The translations under genes and the position numbers were made by a program. From RUG11690 sp045616665 (GTDB lineage Bacteria > Bacteroidota > Bacteroidia > Bacteroidales > WCHB1-69): 64,000 nt of DNA. The notes under the pieces were generated by a model. That model was not told the DNA's origin. It was given only the letters and a program-made list of their open reading frames with translations, and searched no databases. Positions 15,051 through 24,679 of the stretch are shown one piece after another; position 1 is the stretch's first letter, and every line of letters begins with the position of its first letter. The stretch lies in NCBI GenBank assembly GCA_045616665.1, contig JAZLHE010000095.1, forward strand, positions 54,542-118,541. The letters run 5' to 3'.

Positions 15051-16988
15051 TTATTTGGCCAGTTCCTTGTCGATTTCGCTTTGAATGAGGTTGGCGAAAG
15101 CGTCAATGCTCATTGTGCCTTCGTCCACATTGCCGTGGCGACGAACGGCAACGGTGCCGTCTTGTTCTTCTTTTTCGCCAACGATAAGCATAAACGGAAT
15201 CTTCTTGGTTTCGGCGTCACGAATCTTTCTGCCGGTTTTTTCGCTTCTGTCGTCAATAATGACACGGATGCCCTTATCGTCCAGGGTGTTTTGAATCTTA
15301 CGGGCATAATCCATATATTTTTCACTGATAGGCAGGATGATGGCCTGGTCAGAAGTCAGCCACAAGGGGAAGTTGCCTCCGGTATGTTCGAGCAATACGG
15401 CCACGAAACGTTCCATAGAACCAAATGGAGCGCGGTGAATCATCACGGGACGTTTTTTGAGACCGTCGGCATCGGTGTATTCCAAGCCGAAACGTTCCGG
15501 CAGGTTGTAATCGACCTGAACCGTTCCGAGTTGCCATTCTCTTCCGATAGCATCTTTAACCATAAAGTCCAATTTCGGTCCATAGAAAGCGGCTTCGCCT
15601 TCCACTTCAATGGTCTTCAATCCCTTTTCGGCGGCCGCTTCGATGATGGCGCGTTGGGCTTTTTCCCAGTTCTCATCCGTGCCGATGTATTTGGTCTTGT
15701 TGTTAGGATCACGCAAAGACACCTGTGCCGTGAAGTTCTTGAAATCCAAGGTCTTGAAAATATAAAGGATGATGTCGATGACCTTGCAGAATTCTTCCTT
15801 AATCTGATCTGAAGTACAGAAAAGGTGGGCATCATCTTGAGTGAAGCTTCTCACACGGGTCAAGCCGTGCAATTCGCCACTTTGTTCGTAACGGTAAACG
15901 GTGCCGAATTCGGCCAGACGAACGGGAAGGTCACGGTAGGAGTGAGGTTTGGAAGCGTAAATTTCGCAGTGGTGAGGACAGTTCATTGGTTTCAGGAAGA
16001 ACGCTTCTCCTTCTTGAGGGGTAGTGATGGGTCGGAAAGAGTCTTCTCCATATTTTTGATAGTGACCGGAGGTTTTGTAAAGGTCGATGTGACCGATGTG
16101 CGGCGTGATAACCTGAAGATAACCGTACTTCTTCTGAACTTGGGTCAGGAAGCTTTCCAGACGTTTGCGGAGCTCGGTTCCCTTAGGCAGCCACAATGGC
16201 AAGCCAACACCGACTTTCTGCGAGAAAGTGAACAATTCCAATTCCTTGCCCAATTTGCGGTGGTCGCGTTTCTTGGCTTCTTCCAACAGTGCCAAATATT
16301 CGTCCAATTCTTTCTTTTTGGGGAAAGTGATGGCATAAATACGGGTGAGCTGTTTGCGCTTTTCGTCGCCACGCCAATAGGCACCGGCGGTCTTTAACAA
16401 TTTGATGGCCTTGATGGAAGCCGTGTCATACAAGTGGGGTCCGCGGCAAAGGTCGGTGAATGGACCGCTTTCGTAAAACGAAATGGTTCCGTCTTCCAGG
16501 TCGTTGATGAGTTCCAATTTATATTCGTCGCCTTTCTTGGTGAAATAGTCAATGGCGTCTTTCTTGCTGACTTCCTTTCGGATGAACTTGATCTTTTGAG
16601 AAGCCAGTTCCTGCATCTTGGCTTCGATTTTCGGGAAATCATCGGAAGAGATGGGGTAATCCATAAAATCGATGTCGTAATAGAAACCGTTTTCGATATG
16701 GGGTCCGATGCCGAATTTTACGCCTGGGTAAAGGGATTCAATGGCAGCGGCCATCAAGTGGGCAGAACTGTGCCAGAATACGCCTTTCCCCTCCGCGTCG
16801 TTCCAAGTTAATAGGGTCACTAAAGCGTCTTCGCTAACGGGATGACTGAGTTCGACAATCTTGTCGTTGACTTTGGCGGCCAAGACATTGCGGGCCAATC
16901 CCTCGCTAATGCTGACTGCGATTTCGTATGGCGTAACGCCTTGTTCGTATTGTTTTACCGAACCGTCTGGTAATGTAATATTGATCAT
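15051..16988 (-). CDS. thrS: Threonyl-tRNA synthetase
   Basis: ThrRS charges tRNA-Thr and edits mischarged Ser. I take the ATG at 16988 (protein start MINITLPDGSVKQYEQG), giving 645 residues. Upstream in-frame codons cross the promoter box at 17026-17033. The order is a TGS domain, the editing domain with HSSAHLMAAAIE, then the class II core with MNCPHHCEIY and RLAEFGTVYRYEQSGELHGL, and a C-terminal anticodon-binding domain (IILPISEKYMDYARKI). No T-box-like leader is visible. It lies 26 bp upstream of ffh on the same strand. Confidence 0.97.
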   Translation of the reverse strand: MINITLPDGSVKQYEQGVTPYEIAVSISEGLARNVLAAKVNDKIVELSHPVSEDALVTLLTWNDAEGKGVFWHSSAHLMAAAIESLYPGVKFGIGPHIENGFYYDIDFMDYPISSDDFPKIEAKMQELASQKIKFIRKEVSKKDAIDYFTKKGDEYKLELINDLEDGTISFYESGPFTDLCRGPHLYDTASIKAIKLLKTAGAYWRGDEKRKQLTRIYAITFPKKKELDEYLALLEEAKKRDHRKLGKELELFTFSQKVGVGLPLWLPKGTELRKRLESFLTQVQKKYGYLQVITPHIGHIDLYKTSGHYQKYGEDSFRPITTPQEGEAFFLKPMNCPHHCEIYASKPHSYRDLPVRLAEFGTVYRYEQSGELHGLTRVRSFTQDDAHLFCTSDQIKEEFCKVIDIILYIFKTLDFKNFTAQVSLRDPNNKTKYIGTDENWEKAQRAIIEAAAEKGLKTIEVEGEAAFYGPKLDFMVKDAIGREWQLGTVQVDYNLPERFGLEYTDADGLKKRPVMIHRAPFGSMERFVAVLLEHTGGNFPLWLTSDQAIILPISEKYMDYARKIQNTLDDKGIRVIIDDRSEKTGRKIRDAETKKIPFMLIVGEKEEQDGTVAVRRHGNVDEGTMSIDAFANLIQSEIDKELAK

Positions 16989-17025
16989 AGTTTTATATCT
17001 TTTAAGTCTTAAAAAATAGATTTTG

Positions 17026-17033
17026 CAAAGATA
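17026..17033 (-). promoter_or_regulatory. -7 promoter box of thrS
   Basis: On the minus strand the bases read TATCTTTG, 37 bp upstream of the thrS ATG. Together with the box at 17183-17190 it makes the thrS/MCE intergenic region divergently transcribed. Confidence 0.6.
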
Positions 17034-17182
17034 CGATTTTTTTTCATTTGTTGCCTTGTTTTTGTGCTTCTTCGGAAATTTTTTTCTAAAAAAAAAGACT
17101 TCGTTTTTTCTTGTGTGCGGCATTTTGTTTGAAAGTCGTTCCGCGTGTTGAAAAAGTCTGCGTTTTGCATTAAAATATTTTG

Positions 17183-17190
17183 TATCTTTG
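17183..17190 (+). promoter_or_regulatory. -7 promoter box of the MCE protein gene
   Basis: TATCTTTG lies 18 bp before the ATG at 17209 and overlaps any longer reading frame, so it fixes the start. Confidence 0.6.
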
Positions 17191-17208
17191 CAAATTATTT
17201 TATTTAAT

Positions 17209-18180
17209 ATGGAAAAAGAACAAGTAAAACCTGACAATTCCGCACATAACAAGAGTAAACTCAAAGTCGGCATTTTCTGCATTGTCGCCGTCATTATTTT
17301 CTATCTTGGGGCCTGCTTCTTCAAGGGTGTTTCGGCTTTTGGCAAGAAAACCTACTATTATGCGGTTTTTGAGAATTCGGGCGGCCTTCAGGCCAGTAAT
17401 GCCGTGATGCTCAACGGCTACAAAATCGGCCAGGTGACCAACGTGAGTATCATTTCCGACAATCCGGTGCGCCTTTGTGCCGAATTGATGATTACGGAAG
17501 ACGTGAACATCCCACGCGATTCCAAGGCCCAGGTGGCTCCGAAAGATTTGCTCGGCGGCACGGTGGTCAATATCCTGTTCGGCAACGATACACACTTCCT
17601 GCAAAGCAAGGATACGTTGCAGGCCTACGTCGTTCCCCCAATGACCGACGGCATCGATGAGTTGAAAGCACAATTGGGCAGCATCCTCAGCTCCGTTGAT
17701 ACCATCACTCTATCTTTGAAGGATGTCCTCGCTCCCGACGGTGGCGCACAGGACTTGAAGGGAACTTTGGCCAACCTTGAATCCACCACCGAAAATCTCA
17801 CCTACATTTTATCTGCCAACAAGGACAAGGTCGGTAAATTGGTGAACAATCTGGAGCAATTCAGCCATACGCTGCAAGTCGCGGGACCGCAATTGGAAAG
17901 CATCGTGACCAATATGGACAACATTACCGATTCTCTGTCCAAGGCCAATGTCCGCCAAACCATCAACGAGGCGCAAAAAGCAGTCGGCGATATTCAATTG
18001 ATTGTGGATAAAATGCAACGCGGCGAAGGTACGTTGGGACAGCTGGTGAACAACGATTCCCTTTATGTCAACCTTGACCATTCGCTCTACAGCTTGAACG
18101 AACTGCTCGTTGACTTAAAGGCCAATCCCAAAAAGTATATCAATGTGACCGTCTTCGGAAAAAAAGAAAAAAACAAATAA
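17209..18180 (+). CDS. MlaD/MCE family lipid-transport protein
   Basis: The 323-residue protein has one N-terminal membrane segment (GIFCIVAVIIFYLGACFF, about residues 21-38) followed by an MCE domain: YYYAVFENSGGLQASNAVML, NGYKIGQV and later IPRDSKAQVAPKDLLGGTVV. MCE proteins form periplasmic hexamers that carry phospholipids between membranes. A long helical tail (from about residue 145) contains repeated leucine and asparagine positions such as LANLESTTENLTYILSANKD. No mlaE/mlaF partner genes are adjacent here, which is common in Bacteroidota fragments but leaves the partner unknown. The M49-like gene follows 29 bp later. Confidence 0.9.
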   Translation: MEKEQVKPDNSAHNKSKLKVGIFCIVAVIIFYLGACFFKGVSAFGKKTYYYAVFENSGGLQASNAVMLNGYKIGQVTNVSIISDNPVRLCAELMITEDVNIPRDSKAQVAPKDLLGGTVVNILFGNDTHFLQSKDTLQAYVVPPMTDGIDELKAQLGSILSSVDTITLSLKDVLAPDGGAQDLKGTLANLESTTENLTYILSANKDKVGKLVNNLEQFSHTLQVAGPQLESIVTNMDNITDSLSKANVRQTINEAQKAVGDIQLIVDKMQRGEGTLGQLVNNDSLYVNLDHSLYSLNELLVDLKANPKKYINVTVFGKKEKNK

Positions 18181-18209
18181 TCCTATAAACATTAATTAAA
18201 TACGAAAAA

Positions 18210-19856
18210 ATGAAAAAAACAGTGATCGCAATGGCTACTTGCTTGGTTTGTCTTGCCGTAGTTTGTTCTTCTTGCAAATCAAAGAAAACGGAAGAACCCG
18301 TTTCTGAAAAAAGCGAAATGCAACTCAAGGTTGAGGAATTCGCCAATTTTGACCTGACCGCCGATCTTTCCGGCTTGACAGAAAACGAAAAACAGTTGGT
18401 CGAGATCTTTATTCAGATTTCTGACATTATGGACGATCTTTTCTGGAAACAGACTTTCGGTGACAAGAGCATCTTGGATACGATTACCGATCCTTGGGTT
18501 CGTGATTTCGTCGCCATCAACTATGGTCCTTGGGAAAGATTGAACAACAACGAATGCTTCGTGCCAGGCTTCGGCCCCAAACCCGCCGGCTGCCAATATT
18601 ATCCTCAAGATATGACGATGGAAGAGTTCAACGCATTGAACGATCCCGACAAAAACAGTCTTTACACCGTTATCCGTAGAGATGAAAACGGCCAACTGAA
18701 AGTGGTTTGGTACAAAGACGAATACAAGGAAGAAATCACCAAGGTTTGCGAATTAATGGATAAGGCCATCGCCTTGGCTGAAGATGAAGGCCTGAAAAAT
18801 TACCTGATCGAAAGAAAGAAGGCTTTCGAAACCGACGACTATTTCCAGAGCGATATGGTTTGGATGGATATGAAGAGCAGCAGGCTCGATTTCGTGGTTG
18901 GACCTATCGAAAATTATGATGACGCATTGCGTGAAGGAAAAGCGTCTTACGAGGCTTTCGTATTGATTAAAGATGAAAAGAAAAGTGCCGATTTGGCCAA
19001 GTTCGTGGCTATGCTTCCCGACCTTCAAAAGGAACTTCCTTGCGAACCTCAATACAAGACTTTCGTTCCCGGTACTTCTTCGGATATGAATGTATATAAT
19101 GTTGTATATTATGCTGGTGATTGCAATGCCGGTAGCAAGACTATCGCCATCAATCTTCCTAATGACGACCGCGTTCAAGCTCAAAAAGGTGCTCGCCGTC
19201 TCCAATTGGAAAATGCGCAGCGTGCCAAATTTGACAAGATTATGATGCCTATCGGTGAACTGATTATGGAACCCGCTCAACAGCAATATCTGAAATTCGA
19301 CGCTTTCTTCTGGAATGTTACTTTCCACGAAGTGGCTCACGGCTTGGGAATCAAGGAAACCGTTAACGGAAAGGGTAGTGTGGATAACGCATTGCAAACT
19401 GAAAAAACGACTTGGGAAGAAGCCAAAGCCGACATCTTGGGCTTGTTCTTGGTAAATAACTTGATTGAAAAGGGTGAAATTACCGATATTACCGCTGAAG
19501 ACGCTATCACCACTTACATCGTTGGCATTTTGCGTTCCGTACGTTTCGGTGCCGGCGAATCTCACGGCAAGGCCAATATGATGTGCTATAACTATATGGA
19601 AAAAGAAGGTGCTTTCACCAGAAATGCAGATGGTACTTATCATATCGATTTTGACAAGGCCAAAGCTGCTATCAATGGCTGGGGCGCTTTGATTTTGAAA
19701 ACCCAAGGCGAAGGTGACTTTGAATTTGCTAAAAATTATTCTGCTGAAAACGCATCTGTTCCACAGACTCTTCAAAACGACCTGGATAAGATTAATGGTG
19801 CCGGAATTCCAAGGGACATTCGCTACAATCAGGGTTTGGAAGTCTTAAAGCGTTAA
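18210..19856 (+). CDS. Lipoprotein metallopeptidase, M49 (dipeptidyl peptidase III)-like
   Basis: The 548-residue product begins with a lipoprotein signal ending VVCSSC, so it should be anchored in the envelope. TFHEVAHGLGIKE gives an HExxH zinc site and TTWEEAKADILGLFLV provides the downstream Glu ligand in an EExxAD context, as in M49 dipeptidyl peptidase III. Relatives in Bacteroidota databases are often mislabelled as dihydrofolate reductase or Zn-dependent hydrolase; nothing here supports a reductase. It likely trims dipeptides from peptides in the periplasm. rsmI begins 1 bp after the stop. Confidence 0.85.
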   Translation: MKKTVIAMATCLVCLAVVCSSCKSKKTEEPVSEKSEMQLKVEEFANFDLTADLSGLTENEKQLVEIFIQISDIMDDLFWKQTFGDKSILDTITDPWVRDFVAINYGPWERLNNNECFVPGFGPKPAGCQYYPQDMTMEEFNALNDPDKNSLYTVIRRDENGQLKVVWYKDEYKEEITKVCELMDKAIALAEDEGLKNYLIERKKAFETDDYFQSDMVWMDMKSSRLDFVVGPIENYDDALREGKASYEAFVLIKDEKKSADLAKFVAMLPDLQKELPCEPQYKTFVPGTSSDMNVYNVVYYAGDCNAGSKTIAINLPNDDRVQAQKGARRLQLENAQRAKFDKIMMPIGELIMEPAQQQYLKFDAFFWNVTFHEVAHGLGIKETVNGKGSVDNALQTEKTTWEEAKADILGLFLVNNLIEKGEITDITAEDAITTYIVGILRSVRFGAGESHGKANMMCYNYMEKEGAFTRNADGTYHIDFDKAKAAINGWGALILKTQGEGDFEFAKNYSAENASVPQTLQNDLDKINGAGIPRDIRYNQGLEVLKR

Positions 19857-19857
19857 G

Positions 19858-20565
19858 ATGAAACTGTTTTTAGTACCTACTCCAATAGGAAATATGGAAG
19901 ATATCACGCTTCGCGCAATCAGAGTGTTGCGCGAAGCGGATTTCGTTTTATGTGAGGACACTCGTACCACGAAAAATCTTTTGAAACATTATGAATTGGA
20001 TAAACGCTGTATGGCTTATCATATTCATAATGAACATCAGCAATTGCGGAATTTGGTGGCTCAGATCAAAATGGCTGAAAGTGTGGCACTGGTTTCCGAT
20101 GCGGGAACTCCGGGAATTTCAGATCCGGGTTTTTTGCTTTTGCGCGAATGCGTGGCACAAGGTATTGAGGTTGAATGCCTCCCGGGCGCAACAGCCCTGA
20201 TTCCTGCCGTGGTCAATTCCGGACTTCCCTGCGACAGCTTCTATTTTAACGGTTTTCTGCCACACAAAAAGGGGAAGGAGTCAACTTTGCGGCGTTTGGC
20301 CGCTATGGATGAAACGGTGATTTTTTATGAGTCTCCCCATCGTTTGGCTAAAACACTGTCGATGATGCTGCCGTTTTTCGGTTCACAGAGACCTGTTTCC
20401 ATTTCTCGCGAATTGACCAAAATCCACGAGGAGACTTTCCGTGGAACTTTGGAAGAAGCGATGGCACGCTTCCCGATAGACCAAGAAGTGAAAGGCGAAA
20501 TCGTAGTGGTTGTCGGCGCTAATCCGGATAAGAAAGTCAAAAAGGATGAAGAAAATGAAGATTAG
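19858..20565 (+). CDS. rsmI: 16S rRNA 2'-O-ribose C1402 methyltransferase
   Basis: RsmI methylates the ribose of C1402 in the decoding centre. The 235-residue product has the N-terminal signature LFLVPTPIGNMEDITLRA followed by READFVLCEDTRTT. SDAGTPGISDPG is the SAM-binding loop, LPGATALIPAVVNSGLP follows, and HKKGK and FYESPHRL occur in the second half. It has no Sec signal and acts in the cytoplasm. The start ATG lies 1 bp after the M49-like gene, so translation may be coupled. Confidence 0.97.
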   Translation: MKLFLVPTPIGNMEDITLRAIRVLREADFVLCEDTRTTKNLLKHYELDKRCMAYHIHNEHQQLRNLVAQIKMAESVALVSDAGTPGISDPGFLLLRECVAQGIEVECLPGATALIPAVVNSGLPCDSFYFNGFLPHKKGKESTLRRLAAMDETVIFYESPHRLAKTLSMMLPFFGSQRPVSISRELTKIHEETFRGTLEEAMARFPIDQEVKGEIVVVVGANPDKKVKKDEENED

Positions 20566-20625
20566 TTTTTCGTCACAGCCTGATTTTAATCTAAATTATT
20601 CTAATTAAACATTAATACAAGAGTT

Positions 20626-21336
20626 ATGGATAATAAGAGTTTTGAAAAAATGACCTACGGTGTGTATGTCGTGGCTTCTGGAAATGAAAACAGGAAAAAT
20701 GCCTTTGTCGCAACGGCGGTGATACAGGTGACTTCCGAACCCTTGCAGATCGAGGTGGTTTGCAATAAGAAGAATTTTACCTGTCAGTTGATTCAAGAGT
20801 CCGGAAATTTCTCTGTATCAGCCGTCAAAAAAGAATACGAACCTTCCTTTATCGGCAATTTCGGTTTCCAAAGCGGGGCAACTGCCAATAAGTTTGAAAA
20901 GTACGGCTGCCAATACGGCAAGGTGACGGGTGTGCCTGTCGTGGAGGATAATTGTATCGTCTGGTTCGAATGCAGGCTGGTACAGAAAATGGACGTGGGT
21001 TCGCATATCGTCTTTATTGGCGAAGTGGTGGATGCCAAGATGCTTGATGCGAATGCTTCTCCGTTGACTTACGCCTACTATCACGAAGTGAAACGAGGCG
21101 TGGCTCCCGCTAATGCCCCTCACGGGGTTCCAGAAACCACTGCTGAAAAAATGATGCCAATGGCTGGTGATAATGGTCCTAAATATAAATGTTCGGTGTG
21201 CGGTTATGTTTATAATCCCGCCTTGGGCGATCCTGACAGCGGTATCGCTCCAGGTACGGCCTTTGAGGACATTCCCGATGATTGGATTTGTCCTCTTTGC
21301 GGCGTTTCTAAATCTAATTTCGTGAAAATCGATTAA
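20626..21336 (+). CDS. hrb: Flavin reductase-rubredoxin fusion (high-molecular-weight rubredoxin)
   Basis: Residues 1-165 form an FMN-binding split-barrel flavin reductase domain (MTYGVYVVASGNENRKNAFVA style start, then SVSAVKKEYEP). Residues from about 185 form a rubredoxin: CSVCGYVYNPALGDPDSG and CPLCGVSKSNF provide the four Cys iron ligands. This fusion is the Hrb arrangement known from Moorella, where it passes electrons from NAD(P)H to flavodiiron proteins. The adjacent fprA gene, 28 bp downstream, supports the same job here. Both proteins are cytoplasmic. Confidence 0.93.
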   Translation: MDNKSFEKMTYGVYVVASGNENRKNAFVATAVIQVTSEPLQIEVVCNKKNFTCQLIQESGNFSVSAVKKEYEPSFIGNFGFQSGATANKFEKYGCQYGKVTGVPVVEDNCIVWFECRLVQKMDVGSHIVFIGEVVDAKMLDANASPLTYAYYHEVKRGVAPANAPHGVPETTAEKMMPMAGDNGPKYKCSVCGYVYNPALGDPDSGIAPGTAFEDIPDDWICPLCGVSKSNFVKID

Positions 21337-21364
21337 TCTGAAATAATCTATAAAAATCACTAAT

Positions 21365-22555
21365 ATGAAAAGAGAAATAGTACAGGGAATTTATTACGTC
21401 GGGGTAAACGATCGACAAAAAACCTTATTTGAAAATTATATTCCCATTCCATACGGTGTGGCTTATAATTCATATTTAATTATGGATGAGAAAGTTACAT
21501 TGGTTGATACCGTTGATGTGTCGATGGTGAACCTTTTTGTCCAAAAAATAGAAGAAGTGCTGGAAGGCCGTAAAATAGATATGCTGGTGGTCAATCACAT
21601 GGAACCGGACCACGCGGGTTCTATCGGTCTGTTGAAGCAACTTTATCCGGAAATGACCATCGTGGGTAATGCCAAGACTTTCGGAATGATGAAAGGTTAT
21701 TATCCTCAGATGGATTATAGCCATACGCTTGAAGTGAAAGAGGGCGAGTCGGTTTCATTGGGAAAACGCAAACTTACTTTTTATATGGCTCCAATGGTTC
21801 ATTGGCCGGAAGTGATGGTGGCTTACGAAGATACCGATAAGATCCTGTTCTCTGCCGATGCTTTTGGCACTTTCGGTACTTTGGATGGAGGCGTAATTGA
21901 TGAAACGATGAATACGGATAAGTACTGGGATGAAATGCGCCGTTATTATGCCTGTATCGTGGGTAAATTCGGAAAGGCAACGCAGGCCGCGATTCAAAAA
22001 TTAGGTGGTTTGGAGATTAAACTTATATGTGCCACCCACGGTCCAATATTAAAACGGCATATCGCAAAAGTGGTAGGCCTGTTTGACAAGTGGAGTCGCT
22101 ATGAGGCGGAAGAGAAGGGCTTGGTCATCGCATACGCTTCGATGTATGGCAATACCGAACAGTTGGCAGAAGCCGTGGCGGAAGGCACTGTATCCGCAGG
22201 TTTGAAAAACGTGGTGGTTTATAATGTTTCCAAGACGGATGCTTCTTATATTTTGGCTGATGTTTTCAAATATAACGGCCTGGTGTTGGCCTCTCCAACA
22301 TATATGAATGAAGCCTATCCGTTGATGGACAGTTTGATGCATAAGATTGAACAACGTGGCATTCCTAATCGCTATTTAGGTCTGATGGGAAGTTGCACCT
22401 GGGCTGGTGGCGCATTGAAGAAATTGACTTCCTTCGCCGAAACAATGCATTGGGAATTGGTTGGCGAGTTCGTGGATAACAAGCAGGGCGTTGCCGCTGC
22501 CGATTATCAGCACGCTTTTGAATTAGGGAAAATGATGGCTAATAAATTAATGTAA
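21365..22555 (+). CDS. fprA: Flavodiiron protein (A-type flavoprotein)
   Basis: Flavodiiron proteins reduce O2 to water or NO to N2O and protect anaerobes. The 396-residue protein has a metallo-beta-lactamase-like N-terminal domain with the diiron ligand motif NHMEPDHAGS (His, Glu, Asp, His), HWPEVM, SADAFG with the bridging Asp, and ATHGP. The C-terminal flavodoxin domain starts at IAYASMYGNTEQLAE. The electron donor is probably the Hrb protein encoded directly upstream. The 3' end overlaps the convergent T9SS cargo gene by 17 bp. Confidence 0.96.
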   Translation: MKREIVQGIYYVGVNDRQKTLFENYIPIPYGVAYNSYLIMDEKVTLVDTVDVSMVNLFVQKIEEVLEGRKIDMLVVNHMEPDHAGSIGLLKQLYPEMTIVGNAKTFGMMKGYYPQMDYSHTLEVKEGESVSLGKRKLTFYMAPMVHWPEVMVAYEDTDKILFSADAFGTFGTLDGGVIDETMNTDKYWDEMRRYYACIVGKFGKATQAAIQKLGGLEIKLICATHGPILKRHIAKVVGLFDKWSRYEAEEKGLVIAYASMYGNTEQLAEAVAEGTVSAGLKNVVVYNVSKTDASYILADVFKYNGLVLASPTYMNEAYPLMDSLMHKIEQRGIPNRYLGLMGSCTWAGGALKKLTSFAETMHWELVGEFVDNKQGVAAADYQHAFELGKMMANKLM

Positions 22556-24677
22556 CAGTGCCATTCTTGACGACTTTCTTGCCGTCGGGTTGAACAAATT
22601 GCAAGCGGTAAATGTAGATTCCTCTCGGAACGGCATTGCCGCTTTTTTGTTCTGTTCCATCCCATCCTAAAGTGATGTCGGTCGTCTGGAAAACGATGTC
22701 TCCATAGCGAGAATAGATGGTGAACAGGTAGTTCTCCGTGCTCATAAACGAGTTGTTGGGCTTGAAAACCCGGTTGGCCACGATGAGACTGTTGGGACAG
22801 AAGGCGTTGGGAAGATACGTGTTGGGGAATTGTTCCACTTCAATGATATTGGACCTGCTTTCTTCCGAAAATCCATATTCATTAATGCCTTCGTGGGCAA
22901 CGACATAGTACTGGAAATGCGAACCCATCTCGAAAAGTGATTCCACGTTGTCTTCATATTGGTTGTATTCATTGGCTGTCACACCATTTTGAATGTCAGT
23001 GAAAAAGTCATTGATTTCAACTTTCCGGAAAATGCTGTAATTGTCGGTGCCACCGTTGAAACCGGCATAATTGTTCCACGCTAAAGTGTTGTCTTGGGCA
23101 GCATTCCCTTCTCCTCTCAACAAAATGGTCTTGGCCGTGTTGGAGGCAACGGATTCCACATCGCATTCGTTGAGAAGAGAGGCCTTGTAGAAATAGACGT
23201 TGTTGTTGAAATCTGCAGAATAGTCTTCGTAAATATAGTTGGCTTGACCGGCTTGATAGGAAAGGGTGGCAATCTTTTCAAAATGGCTGCTGTCGTTCTG
23301 ACTTCTATAAATATATAATTCGTTAAAAGGAATGTTGTTGCCGTTGGTTAAAATTTTGATTTCCACGAATTGATTGTCAATGACGGAAGCGTGTCGGATG
23401 TAGCACAAATCGTCGGAGGCCTCTTCGTTATAGTTGGTGACGGTGAACTTCGATGATGTCGCACTGATGTTTCCGTTTTGATTGATGACTTTGACAATAA
23501 AGGTGTATTGATGATTGGTGGCCAATCCGGTGCAGGTATATTGGGCTACGTTGGCCGCAACATGGTCAAGATATTGCAGGTTGCCGTTGTCCTGTGCGTA
23601 GAAAATCTGGTATTGTCCAACCTCTCCAGTCAAATGTTGATAAGGAAGCCATTGTAGGTGAATGAGTTTTCGGCATACGTCAACGCTGGAACAGTTGAGA
23701 ATCATATTGTTTTGAGGATGCTGCGTCATCGTTCCGGCAATGGTCAGTCCGCTGTTGAAACAACTGTCTATGGCCGCGATGCGGTAATAGTGACTTGAGG
23801 TGGCGTCGTGGATGGTGCTGACCCAGTGGTTTCCCAGGACTGTGTCAATCGCGGGCCAGGGACCTCCGGAACTGGTGGCGTGGTAGATGATGCAACCAAT
23901 GGCATCGGATGAGTTTTGGGTCCAACCCAACTCGATTCTTTGGGAAGCATAGTTGACGCTGACACTGTCTAACGTGGGAGTGGCGGGCTCGGTTCCGTCT
24001 GAGAAAGTGCCGCTTTTTACTCTCGTCTTAAATTGGCAGGCCGGATTAATGTCTTGGGCATAGTTGAAAATGCTAACGAAATAGGAGTAGTTTTCTTGGC
24101 AAACTTGAATGGTGTCGCAATAACTGGTCGTACTTTGCGGAACTTGGGCAATGCGGACCGGGTCGGGATCGTGGGTGCCTTGCCGCCAAATCGAGAACGA
24201 TTGGTTGGCGCACGTGGAAGGGAAGGGTACAGGCAGGTCCCATTGAAGCAGCGCACGACTGTTCTGTGTGGGATTGCTTCCCGTTGGCGTGAGATGCAAA
24301 ACCATACATTTCATCGTGTCAGAATTGGCATTTCCTTCGGCGGAGTGGGCTGCGTCGGGCGTGACAATCAGATAACAGTACATATTGTCAATGTCGGGAC
24401 CAACAGCGCTGCCAAATACTTCGTTAAAGTTAAATTGCGTAGAACAAACGGTATCATTGGCATTGACGGTCTGTGCTAAAATGTATGGACCTGATTCCGT
24501 GGTGCTTACCCAGACCTGAATGGTGGAAATCCCGGCATATAAATTCGGGTGATTCCAATATACCTGACAATCTGTCGCATTATGATTCATATTGATACAT
24601 TGAAGCGTGGGCGGCACAATGGCCCAGCTTCCACCTATCCATATCATCATTAATAACGAAAGAATATATCTTTTCAT
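22539..24677 (-). CDS. Secreted protein with fibronectin III-like repeats and T9SS type B C-terminal domain
   Basis: The 712-residue protein has a Sec signal peptide (KRYILSLLMMIWIGGSWA). Several fibronectin type III-like modules follow (for example around YYRIAAIDSC, YQIFYAQDNG and FTVTNYNEEA). The C-terminal 90 residues form a gliding-motility-associated/CHU_C domain: LPNAFCPNS, FTIYSRYGDIVF, GWDGTEQKSG and RGIYIYRLQF. That domain marks cargo of the type IX secretion system. The usual FTPNGDGxND motif is altered to FCPNSLIVANRVF, but the fold markers remain. Its role is probably adhesive or enzymatic at the surface. It lies 2 bp downstream of the M16 gene. Confidence 0.87.
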   Translation of the reverse strand: MKRYILSLLMMIWIGGSWAIVPPTLQCINMNHNATDCQVYWNHPNLYAGISTIQVWVSTTESGPYILAQTVNANDTVCSTQFNFNEVFGSAVGPDIDNMYCYLIVTPDAAHSAEGNANSDTMKCMVLHLTPTGSNPTQNSRALLQWDLPVPFPSTCANQSFSIWRQGTHDPDPVRIAQVPQSTTSYCDTIQVCQENYSYFVSIFNYAQDINPACQFKTRVKSGTFSDGTEPATPTLDSVSVNYASQRIELGWTQNSSDAIGCIIYHATSSGGPWPAIDTVLGNHWVSTIHDATSSHYYRIAAIDSCFNSGLTIAGTMTQHPQNNMILNCSSVDVCRKLIHLQWLPYQHLTGEVGQYQIFYAQDNGNLQYLDHVAANVAQYTCTGLATNHQYTFIVKVINQNGNISATSSKFTVTNYNEEASDDLCYIRHASVIDNQFVEIKILTNGNNIPFNELYIYRSQNDSSHFEKIATLSYQAGQANYIYEDYSADFNNNVYFYKASLLNECDVESVASNTAKTILLRGEGNAAQDNTLAWNNYAGFNGGTDNYSIFRKVEINDFFTDIQNGVTANEYNQYEDNVESLFEMGSHFQYYVVAHEGINEYGFSEESRSNIIEVEQFPNTYLPNAFCPNSLIVANRVFKPNNSFMSTENYLFTIYSRYGDIVFQTTDITLGWDGTEQKSGNAVPRGIYIYRLQFVQPDGKKVVKNGTVTLIY

Positions 24678-24679
24678 TT

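Noticed and set aside
15081..15812. Long frame antisense to thrS, and similar ones at 4120-4830, 34717-35436 and 37326-38045
   Set aside because: All lie opposite well-supported genes and have no family resemblance; they arise from codon bias.
16989..17208. T-box leader upstream of thrS
   Set aside because: The promoter box lies only 37 bp from the ATG, leaving no room for a T-box.
18753..19775. A 340-codon open frame antisense to the M49-like peptidase gene
   Set aside because: It is a shadow of the real gene: no motif, signal, promoter box or start support, and the sense frame carries the HExxH site.
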